From Streptomyces sp. NRRL WC-3626 (lineage in GTDB: Bacteria > Actinomycetota > Actinomycetes > Streptomycetales > Streptomycetaceae), in assembly GCF_000718785.1 (NCBI RefSeq), contig NZ_JOCA01000025.1:1-64000 (forward strand): 64,000 nucleotides of DNA. The letters run 5' to 3'. Below, in pieces: positions 15,853-24,075 of the stretch. The notes beneath the pieces were generated by a model, which was not told the origin of the DNA, did no database searches, and was given only the letters and a program-made list of their open reading frames with translations. The translations under genes were made by a program, and so were the position numbers. The number at the start of each line of letters is the position of its first letter. Position 1 is the first letter of the stretch.

Positions 15853-16797
15853 TCAGGTGACGGCGAAACGGGCCCGGCCCTGGAGCGCGGCCACGAGTTC
15901 GGCGGCGCCGGCCAGACCGGCGGCCCGGCGGGTCTGCGCGGTCTGACCCGCGAGATGGGAGTAGACGGTGATCCCCTCGACACCCCGCAGGGGACTCTCC
16001 GCCGGGAGCGGTTCCGACACCACCACATCGAGCGCCGCCCCCGCGATGGTGCCGTTCCGTACGGCGTCCGCGAGCGCCCGCTCGTCGACGACGGCTCCCC
16101 GGGCGGTGTTGACCAGCACGGCCGTCGGCTTCATGCGCGCGAAGGCGGAGGCGTCGAACATGCCCCGGCTCCGGTCGGTGAGCGCCGTATGGACCGAGAC
16201 GTAGTCGGACACGGCCAGCAGCTCGGTGAAGGGCACGAAACGCACCGGGCCCTCATCGCGCAGGCCCGCGGGGACACCCGTCGTGCACACGACGTCCATC
16301 CCGAACGCCCGGGCGAGCGGCACCACGGCACGGGCGGCCGCGCCATAGCCGACCAGCCCGAGGGTCGCTCCCCGCAGCTCCCGACCGTCACCGCGGGGCC
16401 AGCCGCCCGCGGCCACGCCCACGGCGCTCTCGACGAGCCGGCGCGCCGCGGCGAGCAGCAGCCCCATCGTGTACTCGGCCACCGCGCCCGCGTTGATGCC
16501 GGGCAGGTTGCTCACACTGATCCCGAGCCGGGCCGCCGCCCCGACGTCGACGGAGTCGTAGCCGACGCCGGTGCGCACCACGACGCGCAACTCCGGTGCC
16601 CGGCCGAGGACATCGGCGGTCATCGGGTCGTGTCCGATGAGCGCCGCCTCCACTCCGGCGAGCGCTGCCACGAGCTCCTCCGGACCGTGCCGCCCGGCCA
16701 TCGGCGCGTGGTGGGTCGTCAGACCCGCCGCGACGAGATAGGCGTCCGCCTCGTCGCCGGGGCGCAGATAGTCGGTCGTGACCAGGACCCGCGGCAC
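15853..16797 (-). CDS. D-2-hydroxyacid dehydrogenase (NAD-binding, phosphoglycerate dehydrogenase-like)
   Basis: A 314-residue enzyme of the D-isomer-specific 2-hydroxyacid dehydrogenase family. The Rossmann loop is LGLVGYGAAARAV (about 145-157), slightly off the usual GxGxxG because Ala replaces a Gly. The active site shows the Arg in NTARGAVVDE and the Glu in VVSEPLP; the usual catalytic His is seen as SHLAGQTAQTRRA. It would reduce a 2-keto acid or oxidise a D-2-hydroxy acid. AGGAGG lies 7 bases before the GTG at 16797; an ATG two codons earlier (16803), in an ATGA overlap with the upstream gene, is the alternative but leaves only one base of spacing. It is co-transcribed with the tartrate-type dehydrogenase. 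Confidence 0.88.
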   Translation of the reverse strand: MPRVLVTTDYLRPGDEADAYLVAAGLTTHHAPMAGRHGPEELVAALAGVEAALIGHDPMTADVLGRAPELRVVVRTGVGYDSVDVGAAARLGISVSNLPGINAGAVAEYTMGLLLAAARRLVESAVGVAAGGWPRGDGRELRGATLGLVGYGAAARAVVPLARAFGMDVVCTTGVPAGLRDEGPVRFVPFTELLAVSDYVSVHTALTDRSRGMFDASAFARMKPTAVLVNTARGAVVDERALADAVRNGTIAGAALDVVVSEPLPAESPLRGVEGITVYSHLAGQTAQTRRAAGLAGAAELVAALQGRARFAVT

Positions 16798-16799
16798 GC

Positions 16800-17897
16800 T
16801 CATCCCTCCTTCCGGTGCTGCCCGGACGTGATGTGTTCGGCGATCGCCGCACCCAGCGCCGCCGTCGTCGCCGTGCCGCCGAGGTCGGGCGTCAGCACGT
16901 CCGGCCGCCGCTCCAGGACCGACTCGACGGCGGCGAGGACCCCTGCCGCGGCCGCCGTCTCGCCGAGGTGCTCCAGCATCATCGCCCCGCTCCAGATCTG
17001 CCCGACCGGGTTGGCGATGCCGCGTCCCGCGATGTCCGGCGCCGACCCGTGCACCGGCTCGAACAGGCTCGGGTGCTCGCGCTCGGGGTTGATGTTGGCG
17101 CTGGGCGCGACACCGATGGTGCCGGTGCAGGCCGGGCCCAGGTCGGAGAGGATGTCGCCGAACAGATTGCTGGCCACCACGACGTCGTAACGCTCGGGCT
17201 GGAGCACGAACTTGGCCGCCAGGATGTCGATGTGGTCCTTGTCCGCGGTCACATGGGGATACCGCAGTGCCATCTCGGCCGCGCGCTCGTCCCAGTAGGG
17301 CATGGAGATCGAGATACCGTTGCTCTTGGTGGCCCACGTCAGATGCCGCTCCGGGCGGGAGCCGGCGAGCTCGAACGCGTAACGCAGCACCCGGTCGACG
17401 CCCGTGCGGGTCATCACGGTCTCCTGGAGCACCGTCTCCCGCTCGGTGCCCTCGAAGATGCGCCCGCCGATGCTGGAGTACTCGCCCTCGGTGTTCTCCC
17501 GCACCACGTAGAAGTCGATGTCCCCGGGCCCGTGGTCACGCAGCGGACCGCGCACCCCGCGCAGCAGCCGGACCGGCCGCAGATTGACGTACTGGTCGAA
17601 CCCGCGCCGCAGCTGCAGCAGACTGCCCCACAGCGACACATGGTCCGGCACGGCCTCCGGCCACCCCACGGCACCGAAGAAGATCGCGTCGAAGCCGCCC
17701 AGCACCTCACGCCAGTCCTTCGGCATCATCTCGCCGTGCCGCAGCCAGTACTCGGCGCTGGCGAAGCCGAACTCCTCCACGTCGAGGACGAAGCCGTAGG
17801 CGTCGGCCGCGGCGCGCAGACACCGCAGTCCTTCGGGTACGACCTCCTTGCCGATGCCGTCTCCGGGCAGGGCGGCGATACGGTAACGCTGTGACAC
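16800..17897 (-). CDS. Tartrate / D-malate dehydrogenase (isopropylmalate dehydrogenase family)
   Basis: A 365-residue NAD-dependent beta-decarboxylating dehydrogenase. IAALPGDGIGKEVVPEGLR opens the fold. YVNLRPVRLL and DFYVVRENTEGEYS are active-site loops; TWATKSN, DILAAKFVLQPERYDVVVASNLFGDILSD carry the metal-binding Asp residues and LFEPVHGSAPDIAG the NAD loop. The WGSLLQLRRGFDQYVNLRP block with FFGAVGWP is that of the tartrate dehydrogenase/D-malate subgroup (TtuC/DmlA) rather than LeuB. It probably oxidises tartrate, D-malate or a related hydroxy acid. GAGGAG sits 8 bases before the GTG. It is divergent from the LysR gene, its likely regulator. Confidence 0.88.
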   Translation of the reverse strand: MSQRYRIAALPGDGIGKEVVPEGLRCLRAAADAYGFVLDVEEFGFASAEYWLRHGEMMPKDWREVLGGFDAIFFGAVGWPEAVPDHVSLWGSLLQLRRGFDQYVNLRPVRLLRGVRGPLRDHGPGDIDFYVVRENTEGEYSSIGGRIFEGTERETVLQETVMTRTGVDRVLRYAFELAGSRPERHLTWATKSNGISISMPYWDERAAEMALRYPHVTADKDHIDILAAKFVLQPERYDVVVASNLFGDILSDLGPACTGTIGVAPSANINPEREHPSLFEPVHGSAPDIAGRGIANPVGQIWSGAMMLEHLGETAAAAGVLAAVESVLERRPDVLTPDLGGTATTAALGAAIAEHITSGQHRKEG

Positions 17898-18009
17898 GAC
17901 TGCTGCTCCTCGCTCTGCTCGCCGAGCACACCGGCACACCCGGTGGCCTGTGCGGACTCCCACTGTCGACCGCTGGGTGAGCCGCCACAACGAGTCACCG
18001 GGCAACATG

Positions 18010-18030
18010 GGTTTTCCCTGGCGGAAAGCC
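18010..18030 (+). promoter_or_regulatory. LysR-type operator between the dehydrogenase operon and the LysR gene
   Basis: GGTTTTCC and GGAAAGCC form an 8-base inverted repeat (one mismatch) around CTGGC, and the core has the T-N11-A layout of a LysR box. It lies 20 bases before the LysR start, in the 153-base divergent promoter region (17898-18050). Confidence 0.6.
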
Positions 18031-18050
18031 CTGCGAGAGGCGGGCACGGC

Positions 18051-18956
18051 ATGAACACGTCGATCGACGACCTGCGGTTCTTCCAGGCCGTGGCGGCCAG
18101 CGAGACGCTCACGGCGGCGGCGCGCCGGCTCGGCAGCTCGCTGCCGGTGGTCAGCAAGCGGCTCAGCGCGCTCGAGCGGCGCCTCGACGTCCGTCTCGTC
18201 CAGCGGGGCACCCGCAGGCTGGTACTCACCTCGGAGGGCACGCTGTACGCGCGCGGGCTCGACTCGATCCTCGCCCGGCTGCGGGAGCTCGAGGACATCG
18301 TCACCGAGGGCTCCGGGGAGCTGCGGGGCTCGCTCGTCGTCCAGGCGACCCTCGGTCTGGGCCGCGACCATGTCGCCCCGCTCGTCGCACAGTTCGCGGC
18401 GCGGCACCCGCACCTCGAGGTGCAGTTGCACACATCTGCGCTGCCCCTGCGGCCGCACCGGCGGGAGTTCGACGTGGCCGTGCACGTCGGCAGCCCGTCC
18501 GACTCCTCCCTGCGGATGCGCCGGCTGGCGGAGAACCGCCGCGTGCCGTGCGCGGCGCCGTCGTACCTCGAACGGCGCGGCACACCCGAGCGGGTCGAGG
18601 ACCTCGCGCACCACGACTGCATCGTGCTGCGCGAGAACGAGGGGGACTACGCGCTCTGGCGGTTCGGGGAGGGAGGTGACGTCCGTCAGGTGCGGGTGCG
18701 CGGCTCCCTGTCGAGCAACGACGGAGGCATCGTGACCGACTGGGCACTGCAGGGCAGAGGGGTGATCATGCGCTCCGAGTGGCATGTCCGGCCCCATGTC
18801 GAGAGCGGCGAGCTGGTCCGGGTCCTGCCCCGTGTCCCCACACCCGCGGCCGATGTGTACGCCCTGTACGAGGACGACGGACACGTCCCGCGCCGGGTGA
18901 CCGAGCTGATCGAACACCTCGCCGCGGGGCTGCCGGGCCGACTGGGGGTCAATTAG
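18051..18956 (+). CDS. LysR family transcriptional regulator
   Basis: A 301-residue regulator. The winged helix (about 4-62) reads LRFFQAVAASETLTAAARRLG, LPVVSKRLSALERRL and LVQRGTRRLVLTSEG. The effector domain (about 90-295) shows RGSLVVQATLGLGRDHVAPL and a FDVAVHVGSPSDSSL hinge region; it would sense a small acid. It is transcribed away from the tartrate-type dehydrogenase, the classical arrangement for a LysR and its target. The stop codon is followed at once, in the same frame, by a headless MFS gene, so a deletion ends exactly here. Confidence 0.92.
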   Translation: MNTSIDDLRFFQAVAASETLTAAARRLGSSLPVVSKRLSALERRLDVRLVQRGTRRLVLTSEGTLYARGLDSILARLRELEDIVTEGSGELRGSLVVQATLGLGRDHVAPLVAQFAARHPHLEVQLHTSALPLRPHRREFDVAVHVGSPSDSSLRMRRLAENRRVPCAAPSYLERRGTPERVEDLAHHDCIVLRENEGDYALWRFGEGGDVRQVRVRGSLSSNDGGIVTDWALQGRGVIMRSEWHVRPHVESGELVRVLPRVPTPAADVYALYEDDGHVPRRVTELIEHLAAGLPGRLGVN

Positions 18957-20090
18957 ACAGCCCGTCCGCGCCGCCTCTACCTCCTGGGCACCGCGCTCGC
19001 CGGAGCCGCCGGCCTGCTCGGCACCCTCGCCCCCGGACTGTGGATGCTGGTGGCCTCCCGCGTCCTCCTCGGCCTCGGTACGTCGGCGGCGTACCCGGCG
19101 TCGATGTCGTTGCTGCGGTCCGAAGCCGAACGCACGGGCCGGCACAGCCCCGCCGGCGTGCTCGCCACGCTGTCGATCTGCAACCAGGTCGTCTCCGTGA
19201 CCGGACCCGCCCTCGGCGGCCTGCTGATCGGCGCCGGCGGCTGGCGGCTGACCTTCGCCGTCAACGTACCGCTGTCCCTCGCCTGTCTCGTCCTCGGAGC
19301 GCGAAGACTGCCCCGCACCCCCCTCACCGGCGTCCCGAGGACGCGCACCGACGTCGCGGGCATGCTGCTCTGCGCCGCCGCCCTGACCGCGTTCGTCCTC
19401 TTCCTGATGCGGCCGGCCACCGGACACTGGTATCTGCCGGTGCTCGGGCTGGCGGCGGGCGCGCTCTTCGCCCGCCGGGAACTGAACGCCCGCGAACCGT
19501 TCATCGACCTGCGCGTTTTCGGCGGCAACGCCCCACCGCTCGCCGCCTACGGCCGCCAACTCCTCGCGTACACGACGTCGTACGCCTTTCTGTACGGCTT
19601 CGGCCAGTGGCTCCAGGAAGGCCGGGGCCTGAGCGCACCGGAGGCCGGCCTGCTGATGCTGCCGATACCGGTGACCGCCGTCGCCGTCACCGCGCTCACC
19701 GGCCGCCGCTCGCGTCCGCGCATCAACCTCGTCGCCGGCGCGCTAGTCCAACTCCTCTGCTGCGGCACGCTGTTGCTCCTGCACGCGGACAGTCCGGCGT
19801 GGCCGCTCGTCCTGATCGCCGCAATGGCCGGCATCCCGCAGGGCCTCATCGGACTGGCCAACCAGAACGCCTTGTACGCGCAGGCGGACCCGGCCCGCAT
19901 GGGGTCCTCGGCCGGATTGCTGCGCACCTCGATGTACCTGGGCGCGCTGCTCGCGGCCTCGGCCAACGCCCTCGTCTTCCCGACGGGCGCGACAAGCACG
20001 GGACTTCACGACCTGGCCGCGCTGCTGCTCGGCGTGGCCGCCGCCTTCCTGCTGGTGTGCACGGCCGACCGCTCCCTGAGCCGTCCCTGA
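18957..20090 (+). pseudogene. MFS drug/proton antiporter (DHA2-like) lacking its N-terminus
   Basis: Beginning immediately after the LysR stop, the frame reads RPRRLYLLGTALAGAAGLLG, the region that follows the GRxADRxGRR loop in DHA2 exporters; VASRVLLGLGTSAAYPASMS and NQVVSVTGPALGGLLIG (the antiporter motif C region) follow. Roughly the first 70-80 residues, covering the first two or three helices and the motif A loop, are gone. No start codon or ribosome site lies before the first in-frame ATG (19044), which would give 348 residues without those helices. Otherwise the frame is open to 20090, so the loss is a single recent deletion. A functional pump is unlikely. Confidence 0.75.
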
Positions 20091-20167
20091 AGGCTGTCGT
20101 CCGGATCTTGCCGGGGCCGCCGACCGGGCGCCGCCGCCTGGAGCCGGCCCGGTCCGAACGACACCCC

Positions 20168-21016
20168 CTAGCGTTCCGCCCCGGTGAAGCGGTCCAGTCC
20201 CAGCACGGCGAGCAGCTGCAGCTTCTCGTGGCCCTCGGTGCGCGGCGGAGCCGTGAGCACCAGCAGGGTCTGGGACTGGTCCTCCGTGAACAGTGCCTGG
20301 CAGTCCAGTTCGATCGGGCCGAGTTCCGGATGGACGAGCGTCTTGTGGTCCTCGAAGCGCTGCGCCACCTCGTGCCGCGCCCACAGCTCGGCGAACTCCT
20401 CACTCGCCCTCTGCAGTGTCCGTACGAGCTCACCGGCCCGCGAGCGCGGACCCCGCAGCCCATGGGCGGCACGCAGGTTCGCGACCTGGGCGCGGCTCTG
20501 CCGGTCCCGGTCGGCCTCCGGATAGATCAGCCGGTCCGCCGGATCGGTGAACCAGCGGTAGATCGCGCTGCGCGCCGGCCCGGTGTGCCGCGACGCGTCC
20601 CCGAACAGGGCGGCGGCCATCCGGTTCTGCACCAGCGTCTCGCCCAGGTCGGTCAGGATCAGCGCCGGGGTGTCGTCGAGCCGGTCCAGCACCCGCAGCA
20701 GCGCCGGTGCGACATGCGGGGACGCCGACAGCGACGCCGGCGCGTTGTGCCCGGCCACCCGGTACAGATAGTCGCGCTCGTCACCCGTCAGCCGCAGCGC
20801 CCGGGCGAGCGAGGCCAGCATCTGCTCACTGGGCTGCGGCCCGCGCCGCTGCTCCAGCCGCGTGTAGTAGTCGGTCGACATCACGGCGAGCGAGGCGACC
20901 TCCTCACGCCGCAGACCCTGGGTCCGGCGGCGGGCGCCGGTGGGAAGGCCGAGGTCCTCCGGCCGCAGCGCCTCGCGGCGGCGGCGCAGGAAGTCGGCCA
21001 GAGCTGTACGGTCCAT
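20168..21016 (-). CDS. XRE family regulator with MmyB-like ligand domain
   Basis: A 282-residue regulator. Residues about 1-75 are the helix-turn-helix typical of this group: LADFLRRRREALRPEDLGLP, then RRTQGLRREEVASLAVMSTDYYTRLEQRRG. Residues about 95-275 are the MmyB PAS-like domain (PALILTDLGETLVQNRMAAALFGD, IYRWFTDP, ELWARHEVAQR), which binds fatty acids or other small ligands in relatives. Such regulators in Streptomyces nearly always control one divergent short-chain dehydrogenase, exactly the layout seen here. A 17-base inverted repeat 2 bases upstream of its start codon is the likely operator for both genes. Confidence 0.92.
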   Translation of the reverse strand: MDRTALADFLRRRREALRPEDLGLPTGARRRTQGLRREEVASLAVMSTDYYTRLEQRRGPQPSEQMLASLARALRLTGDERDYLYRVAGHNAPASLSASPHVAPALLRVLDRLDDTPALILTDLGETLVQNRMAAALFGDASRHTGPARSAIYRWFTDPADRLIYPEADRDRQSRAQVANLRAAHGLRGPRSRAGELVRTLQRASEEFAELWARHEVAQRFEDHKTLVHPELGPIELDCQALFTEDQSQTLLVLTAPPRTEGHEKLQLLAVLGLDRFTGAER

Positions 21017-21018
21017 AC

Positions 21019-21035
21019 GGTCGATTATCGACCGG
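21019..21035. promoter_or_regulatory. Inverted repeat CGGTCGA-TTA-TCGACCG, operator of the XRE/SDR pair
   Basis: Perfect 7-base arms around TTA, beginning two bases upstream of the XRE start codon and 83 bases upstream of the SDR gene. The position would block XRE transcription when bound. Confidence 0.65.
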
Positions 21036-21117
21036 CGCGGGTGGCGCAGCCAGGGATCGCCGATCCCCCGACAACCGGTCTCTGCCCCCGCCGCGGGGGA
21101 GTGGCGACGATCGGTGC

Positions 21118-21882
21118 ATGAACATCTCCGGAAACACCGTCTTCATCCCCGGCTCCACCAGCGGCATCGGCCTCGCCCTCGCCCTGGAACTGAAGGCCAG
21201 GGGCAACACCGTCGTCGTCGGCGGCCGGCGCACCGAACTGCTGGAACGGATCGCCGCCGAACACCCCGGCATCGACACCGTACGCATCGACACCACCGAC
21301 GCCGCGAGCATCACCGCCGCCGCACAGCAGGTCCTCGCCGACCACCCCGACCTCAACGTCCTCGTCACCATGGCCGGTGTGATGCACGTCGAGGACTGGC
21401 GCGACCCCGCGTCGTTCCTCGCCACCGCCGAGGCCACGGTGACGACGAACGTCCTCGGACCGATCCGCCTCATCGCCGCGTTCGTCGAACATCTGCGGGG
21501 TCGGCCCGACGCCACCCTCATGACCGTCTCCTCCGGCCTGGCGTTCGCCCCCCTCAAGGCCACGCCGAGCTACAACGCGTCGAAGGCGGCGATCCACATG
21601 CTCAGCGAATCCGTCCGGCTGCAGCTCGCCGGCACCTCCGTGAAGGTCGTGGAACTCGTACCGCCGTCCGTGCGCACCGCGCTGCTGCCCGGCCAGGAGA
21701 CCAACGAACTCGCCATGCCCCTCGACGAGTTCGTCGAGGAGGCCGTCGGCCTCCTCGAAACCCGGCCCGACGCCGAGGAGATCCAGGTCGAGCGGGTGAA
21801 GTTCCTGCGCTACGGCGAGGCACGCGGGGACTACGACCAGGTCGTCGCGACGCTCAACGGCGCCGACCCGCACGGCAAGTAG
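21118..21882 (+). CDS. Short-chain dehydrogenase/reductase (DltE-like)
   Basis: A 254-residue classical SDR. The NAD(P) loop is GSTSGIGLALAL (about 12-23); GGRRTELLERI follows the second strand, its Arg pair suggesting NADP. MTVSSGLAF holds the catalytic Ser and SYNASKAAIHMLSESVR the Tyr and Lys. NVLGP carries the Asn-helix. The subgroup with FIPGSTSGIG and LVTMAGVMHVEDW is annotated as DltE-like oxidoreductase; physiological substrates are unknown. It is the divergent partner and presumed target of the MmyB-type regulator. Confidence 0.92.
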   Translation: MNISGNTVFIPGSTSGIGLALALELKARGNTVVVGGRRTELLERIAAEHPGIDTVRIDTTDAASITAAAQQVLADHPDLNVLVTMAGVMHVEDWRDPASFLATAEATVTTNVLGPIRLIAAFVEHLRGRPDATLMTVSSGLAFAPLKATPSYNASKAAIHMLSESVRLQLAGTSVKVVELVPPSVRTALLPGQETNELAMPLDEFVEEAVGLLETRPDAEEIQVERVKFLRYGEARGDYDQVVATLNGADPHGK

Positions 21883-21971
21883 TCCGCCTGGAAGCGCCCG
21901 TGACGGGTTGTCAGTGCCGCGCCGTACGCTGCCGGAGGCAGGTGCGGTTCCGACAGCCGAGGGGGTTCACC

Positions 21972-23462
21972 GTGCGCAGGCCGGTCGCGGGCGAGGTGCA
22001 TGTGCACTACGGTCAGATCTACGTCGAGAGCGACCCGGACGGTTTCGGCCCCGGCCTCGCGGAGGCGTTCGCCGGACAGGGCGCCGGGCTGTGCGGGGCG
22101 GCGGTACCCGGCGCGCTGTGGCTGACCACCGGGCTGCACACGGGCGACGTCGGCTTCACCGTCGAGGTGCACGATCAGGCCCCTCCGCCGGACCCCGCGT
22201 GGGAGGACGCCGTGGAGGCGTCCTTCCGCCCCCTCTCGGCGAGCAGCTCTCTCGTGCAATGGGCGGGCGAGGCCGCGTGGCCGCTGGGGCTGGAGGAGAC
22301 CGACTACCGGGTGCGCTACTGCGCGAAGGGCATGGACGCGGGACACCGTGAGGACACGCGGCTGAGCGAGGAACCCCGGCTGGACGAGTACCTCCTGCAG
22401 TTCTGGCCCGCCCCGCCCGCACCGGACCGCATCCTCAGACAGACCTCCCGGATCGCGGCGTACTGGCACGATCACGCCCGCCGGCAGCCGCCCCCTCCGA
22501 CCCCTGCCGAGCGCGCCGAGGCCGAGCTGCGGGCCCGTCTGGCGGAGGAGCGGGCGGCGGAGGAGCGCCGCATCGCCCTTGAGCAGCGGCAGTGGGGCGG
22601 CCGGTCGCCCAGCCCGGCCCTGCGCGACGTCGGCGGCAATGTGCGCGGACTGGTCGCCTTCGCCCCCGGCCTGGTCCACGCCATCGACGCCGCAGGGCCC
22701 GAGGCCCAGCGTGCGACCGCCCTGCTGGCCGCGCGCCTCGCCTGCGAGACGGCAGGTCTCACGGAGGTCGGCTGGATCGCCGAAGGCCTCACCGCGCTGA
22801 TCGAGGGACGTCCGCTGCCACCGCCCTTCGACGACACCGAGGAGATGTGGCGGACCCTGGCATCCGACCCCGACGTCCCCGTTCGGACCGTCGCCCGAGC
22901 CGTCCCGCCCCGCCTGCCCCCGCTGCTTCCGCCGTCCCGCCCCGACGGCCCGACCCCGGCCGCCCGCCTGGCCGCCCGCACCGGCACCCCGGCACCCCGC
23001 CCCCGCCCCCGCCCCCGCGAGGAAGTCCCGGCCCCCGCGCCGAGGTCATACCCCCGAGGCGAGGCCGCGGCCCCCGAGTCCGGGCCGGCCGCCCGTGCCG
23101 GAGCTTCGGACCCCGCGCCCCACCCCCACGCCCGTGACGAGACCCCCGCGCCCGGCCTTCGGGCACCCGCACCGATCGTGGGGCCCGCGGCCCGCGCGGG
23201 GGAGTGGCGCAGTGCGTCCTGTCCATCGGTGTCGCGGTCCGGCGAGGGGTCGTCGTACGCCGTTTTCGTCACGCAGGGCGAGCCCGACCCCTTCCTGCGG
23301 ATGTCCCAGCCGCACATGGCCCTCCCCGCCCTCCTCGGCGCCGCCGAACCCGACCCGCTGCGGGCCGCCCTCGACGCGGTGTTCGCGGCCGTCGCCGCCT
23401 ACGGCGAGGACCACCCCGCCCTCCTGCGGGAGATCCGGTCCGCCCTCCCGGAACCGTCGTAG
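21972..23462 (+). CDS. Hypothetical protein with a Pro/Arg-rich low-complexity linker
   Basis: A 496-residue soluble protein starting on GTG after a run of five G. The N-terminal ~150 residues form a compact domain (VHVHYGQIYVESD, GFTVEVHDQAPPPDP, YRVRYCAKGMDAG, LDEYLLQFWPAP, RTSRIAAYWHDHA), which looks like a beta-rich actinobacterial domain of unknown function. An Ala/Glu/Arg-rich helix that may be a coiled coil spans about residues 175-205. Residues about 300-430 are Pro/Arg/Ala-rich and disordered, with PRPRPRPREE-type runs. A short C-terminal block (YAVFVTQGEPDPFLRM... LREIRSALPEP) closes it. I do not recognise a function. Confidence 0.7.
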   Translation: MRRPVAGEVHVHYGQIYVESDPDGFGPGLAEAFAGQGAGLCGAAVPGALWLTTGLHTGDVGFTVEVHDQAPPPDPAWEDAVEASFRPLSASSSLVQWAGEAAWPLGLEETDYRVRYCAKGMDAGHREDTRLSEEPRLDEYLLQFWPAPPAPDRILRQTSRIAAYWHDHARRQPPPPTPAERAEAELRARLAEERAAEERRIALEQRQWGGRSPSPALRDVGGNVRGLVAFAPGLVHAIDAAGPEAQRATALLAARLACETAGLTEVGWIAEGLTALIEGRPLPPPFDDTEEMWRTLASDPDVPVRTVARAVPPRLPPLLPPSRPDGPTPAARLAARTGTPAPRPRPRPREEVPAPAPRSYPRGEAAAPESGPAARAGASDPAPHPHARDETPAPGLRAPAPIVGPAARAGEWRSASCPSVSRSGEGSSYAVFVTQGEPDPFLRMSQPHMALPALLGAAEPDPLRAALDAVFAAVAAYGEDHPALLREIRSALPEPS

Positions 23463-23467
23463 CCACC

Positions 23468-23485
23468 GCCCGGTCGCCGCCGGGC
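23468..23485 (+). terminator. Short GC hairpin after the hypothetical gene
   Basis: GCCCGG (23468-23473) and CCGGGC (23480-23485) pair around six bases, five bases past the stop codon. It is weak compared with others here. Confidence 0.4.
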
Positions 23486-23586
23486 TGCGCGTCCGGGGCG
23501 GTCGGGCCGAGGGTGGAGGGTGAAGTGCGGCGGTCGCGGACCACGAAGGCCAGCGGTCGTCCCCCACGCGGCGTCGAGGAGAGACC

Positions 23587-24045
23587 ATGGCTGATCGGGC
23601 GCGAGGCCGCGGACTTCATCGTGGCCGGGTGGACGGCTCCGACGCGTCGAAGGAGGCCCTCCGCCACGCGCGGCTCACCGGAGGCGAGGTGCGGGCGCTC
23701 ACCGCCTGGGACTTTCCGCAGTTCCACGGCGCGCGCGGCTGGCTCCCCCCGTCGAGCAGCGACGAGACCGCGCTTAAAGCCCGCGCCCAGGAAGACGTCG
23801 ACGAAGTCGTCCAGCAGACCGTGGGCACGCGGCCGCCGGTGATCGTCCGCGCCGAGGTGCACTACGGCACTCCCGCCAGCGTGCTGCTCCGCGCGGCCCA
23901 CGAGGCGACCCTCCTCGTCATCGGCAGCCGGGGCCTCGGCGGCTTCGCCGGACCGCTGCCGGGCTCCGTCGCCCAGCACCGCGCCCAGCACGCCGACTGC
24001 CCGGTCGTGATCGTCCGCGAGCGGCGGTGCCCACGCGGGTCATGA
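23587..24045 (+). CDS. Universal stress protein, single domain, with a damaged N-terminus
   Basis: A 152-residue UspA-like protein. The core is intact: VDGSDASKEALRHA, LTGGEVRALTAWDFPQFHG, the ATP-binding G-x2-G-x9-G-(S/T) type loop in IGSRGLGGFAGPLPGSVAQH, and the closing strand CPVVIVRE. Before VDGS, relatives have a strand such as IVAGVDGS. Here the frame reads ARGRGLHRGRVDGS, while FIVAG is visible one base out of frame (23616-23630), so two compensating indels have rewritten the first strand. GAGGAG still sits 6 bases before the ATG. Relatives also have a few more residues after EALRHA. It may fold poorly or be in early decay. Confidence 0.75.
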   Translation: MADRARGRGLHRGRVDGSDASKEALRHARLTGGEVRALTAWDFPQFHGARGWLPPSSSDETALKARAQEDVDEVVQQTVGTRPPVIVRAEVHYGTPASVLLRAAHEATLLVIGSRGLGGFAGPLPGSVAQHRAQHADCPVVIVRERRCPRGS

Positions 24046-24075
24046 CGTCCAGCCACCGCACGTAGGGTGGTGACC

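Noticed and set aside
16800..19559. Very long minus-strand open frame extending the tartrate-type dehydrogenase to about 919 codons
   Set aside because: The part upstream of 17897 is antisense to the LysR and MFS genes, is Gly/Gln/Arg-rich without domains, and has no ribosome site; it is a GC-bias artefact.
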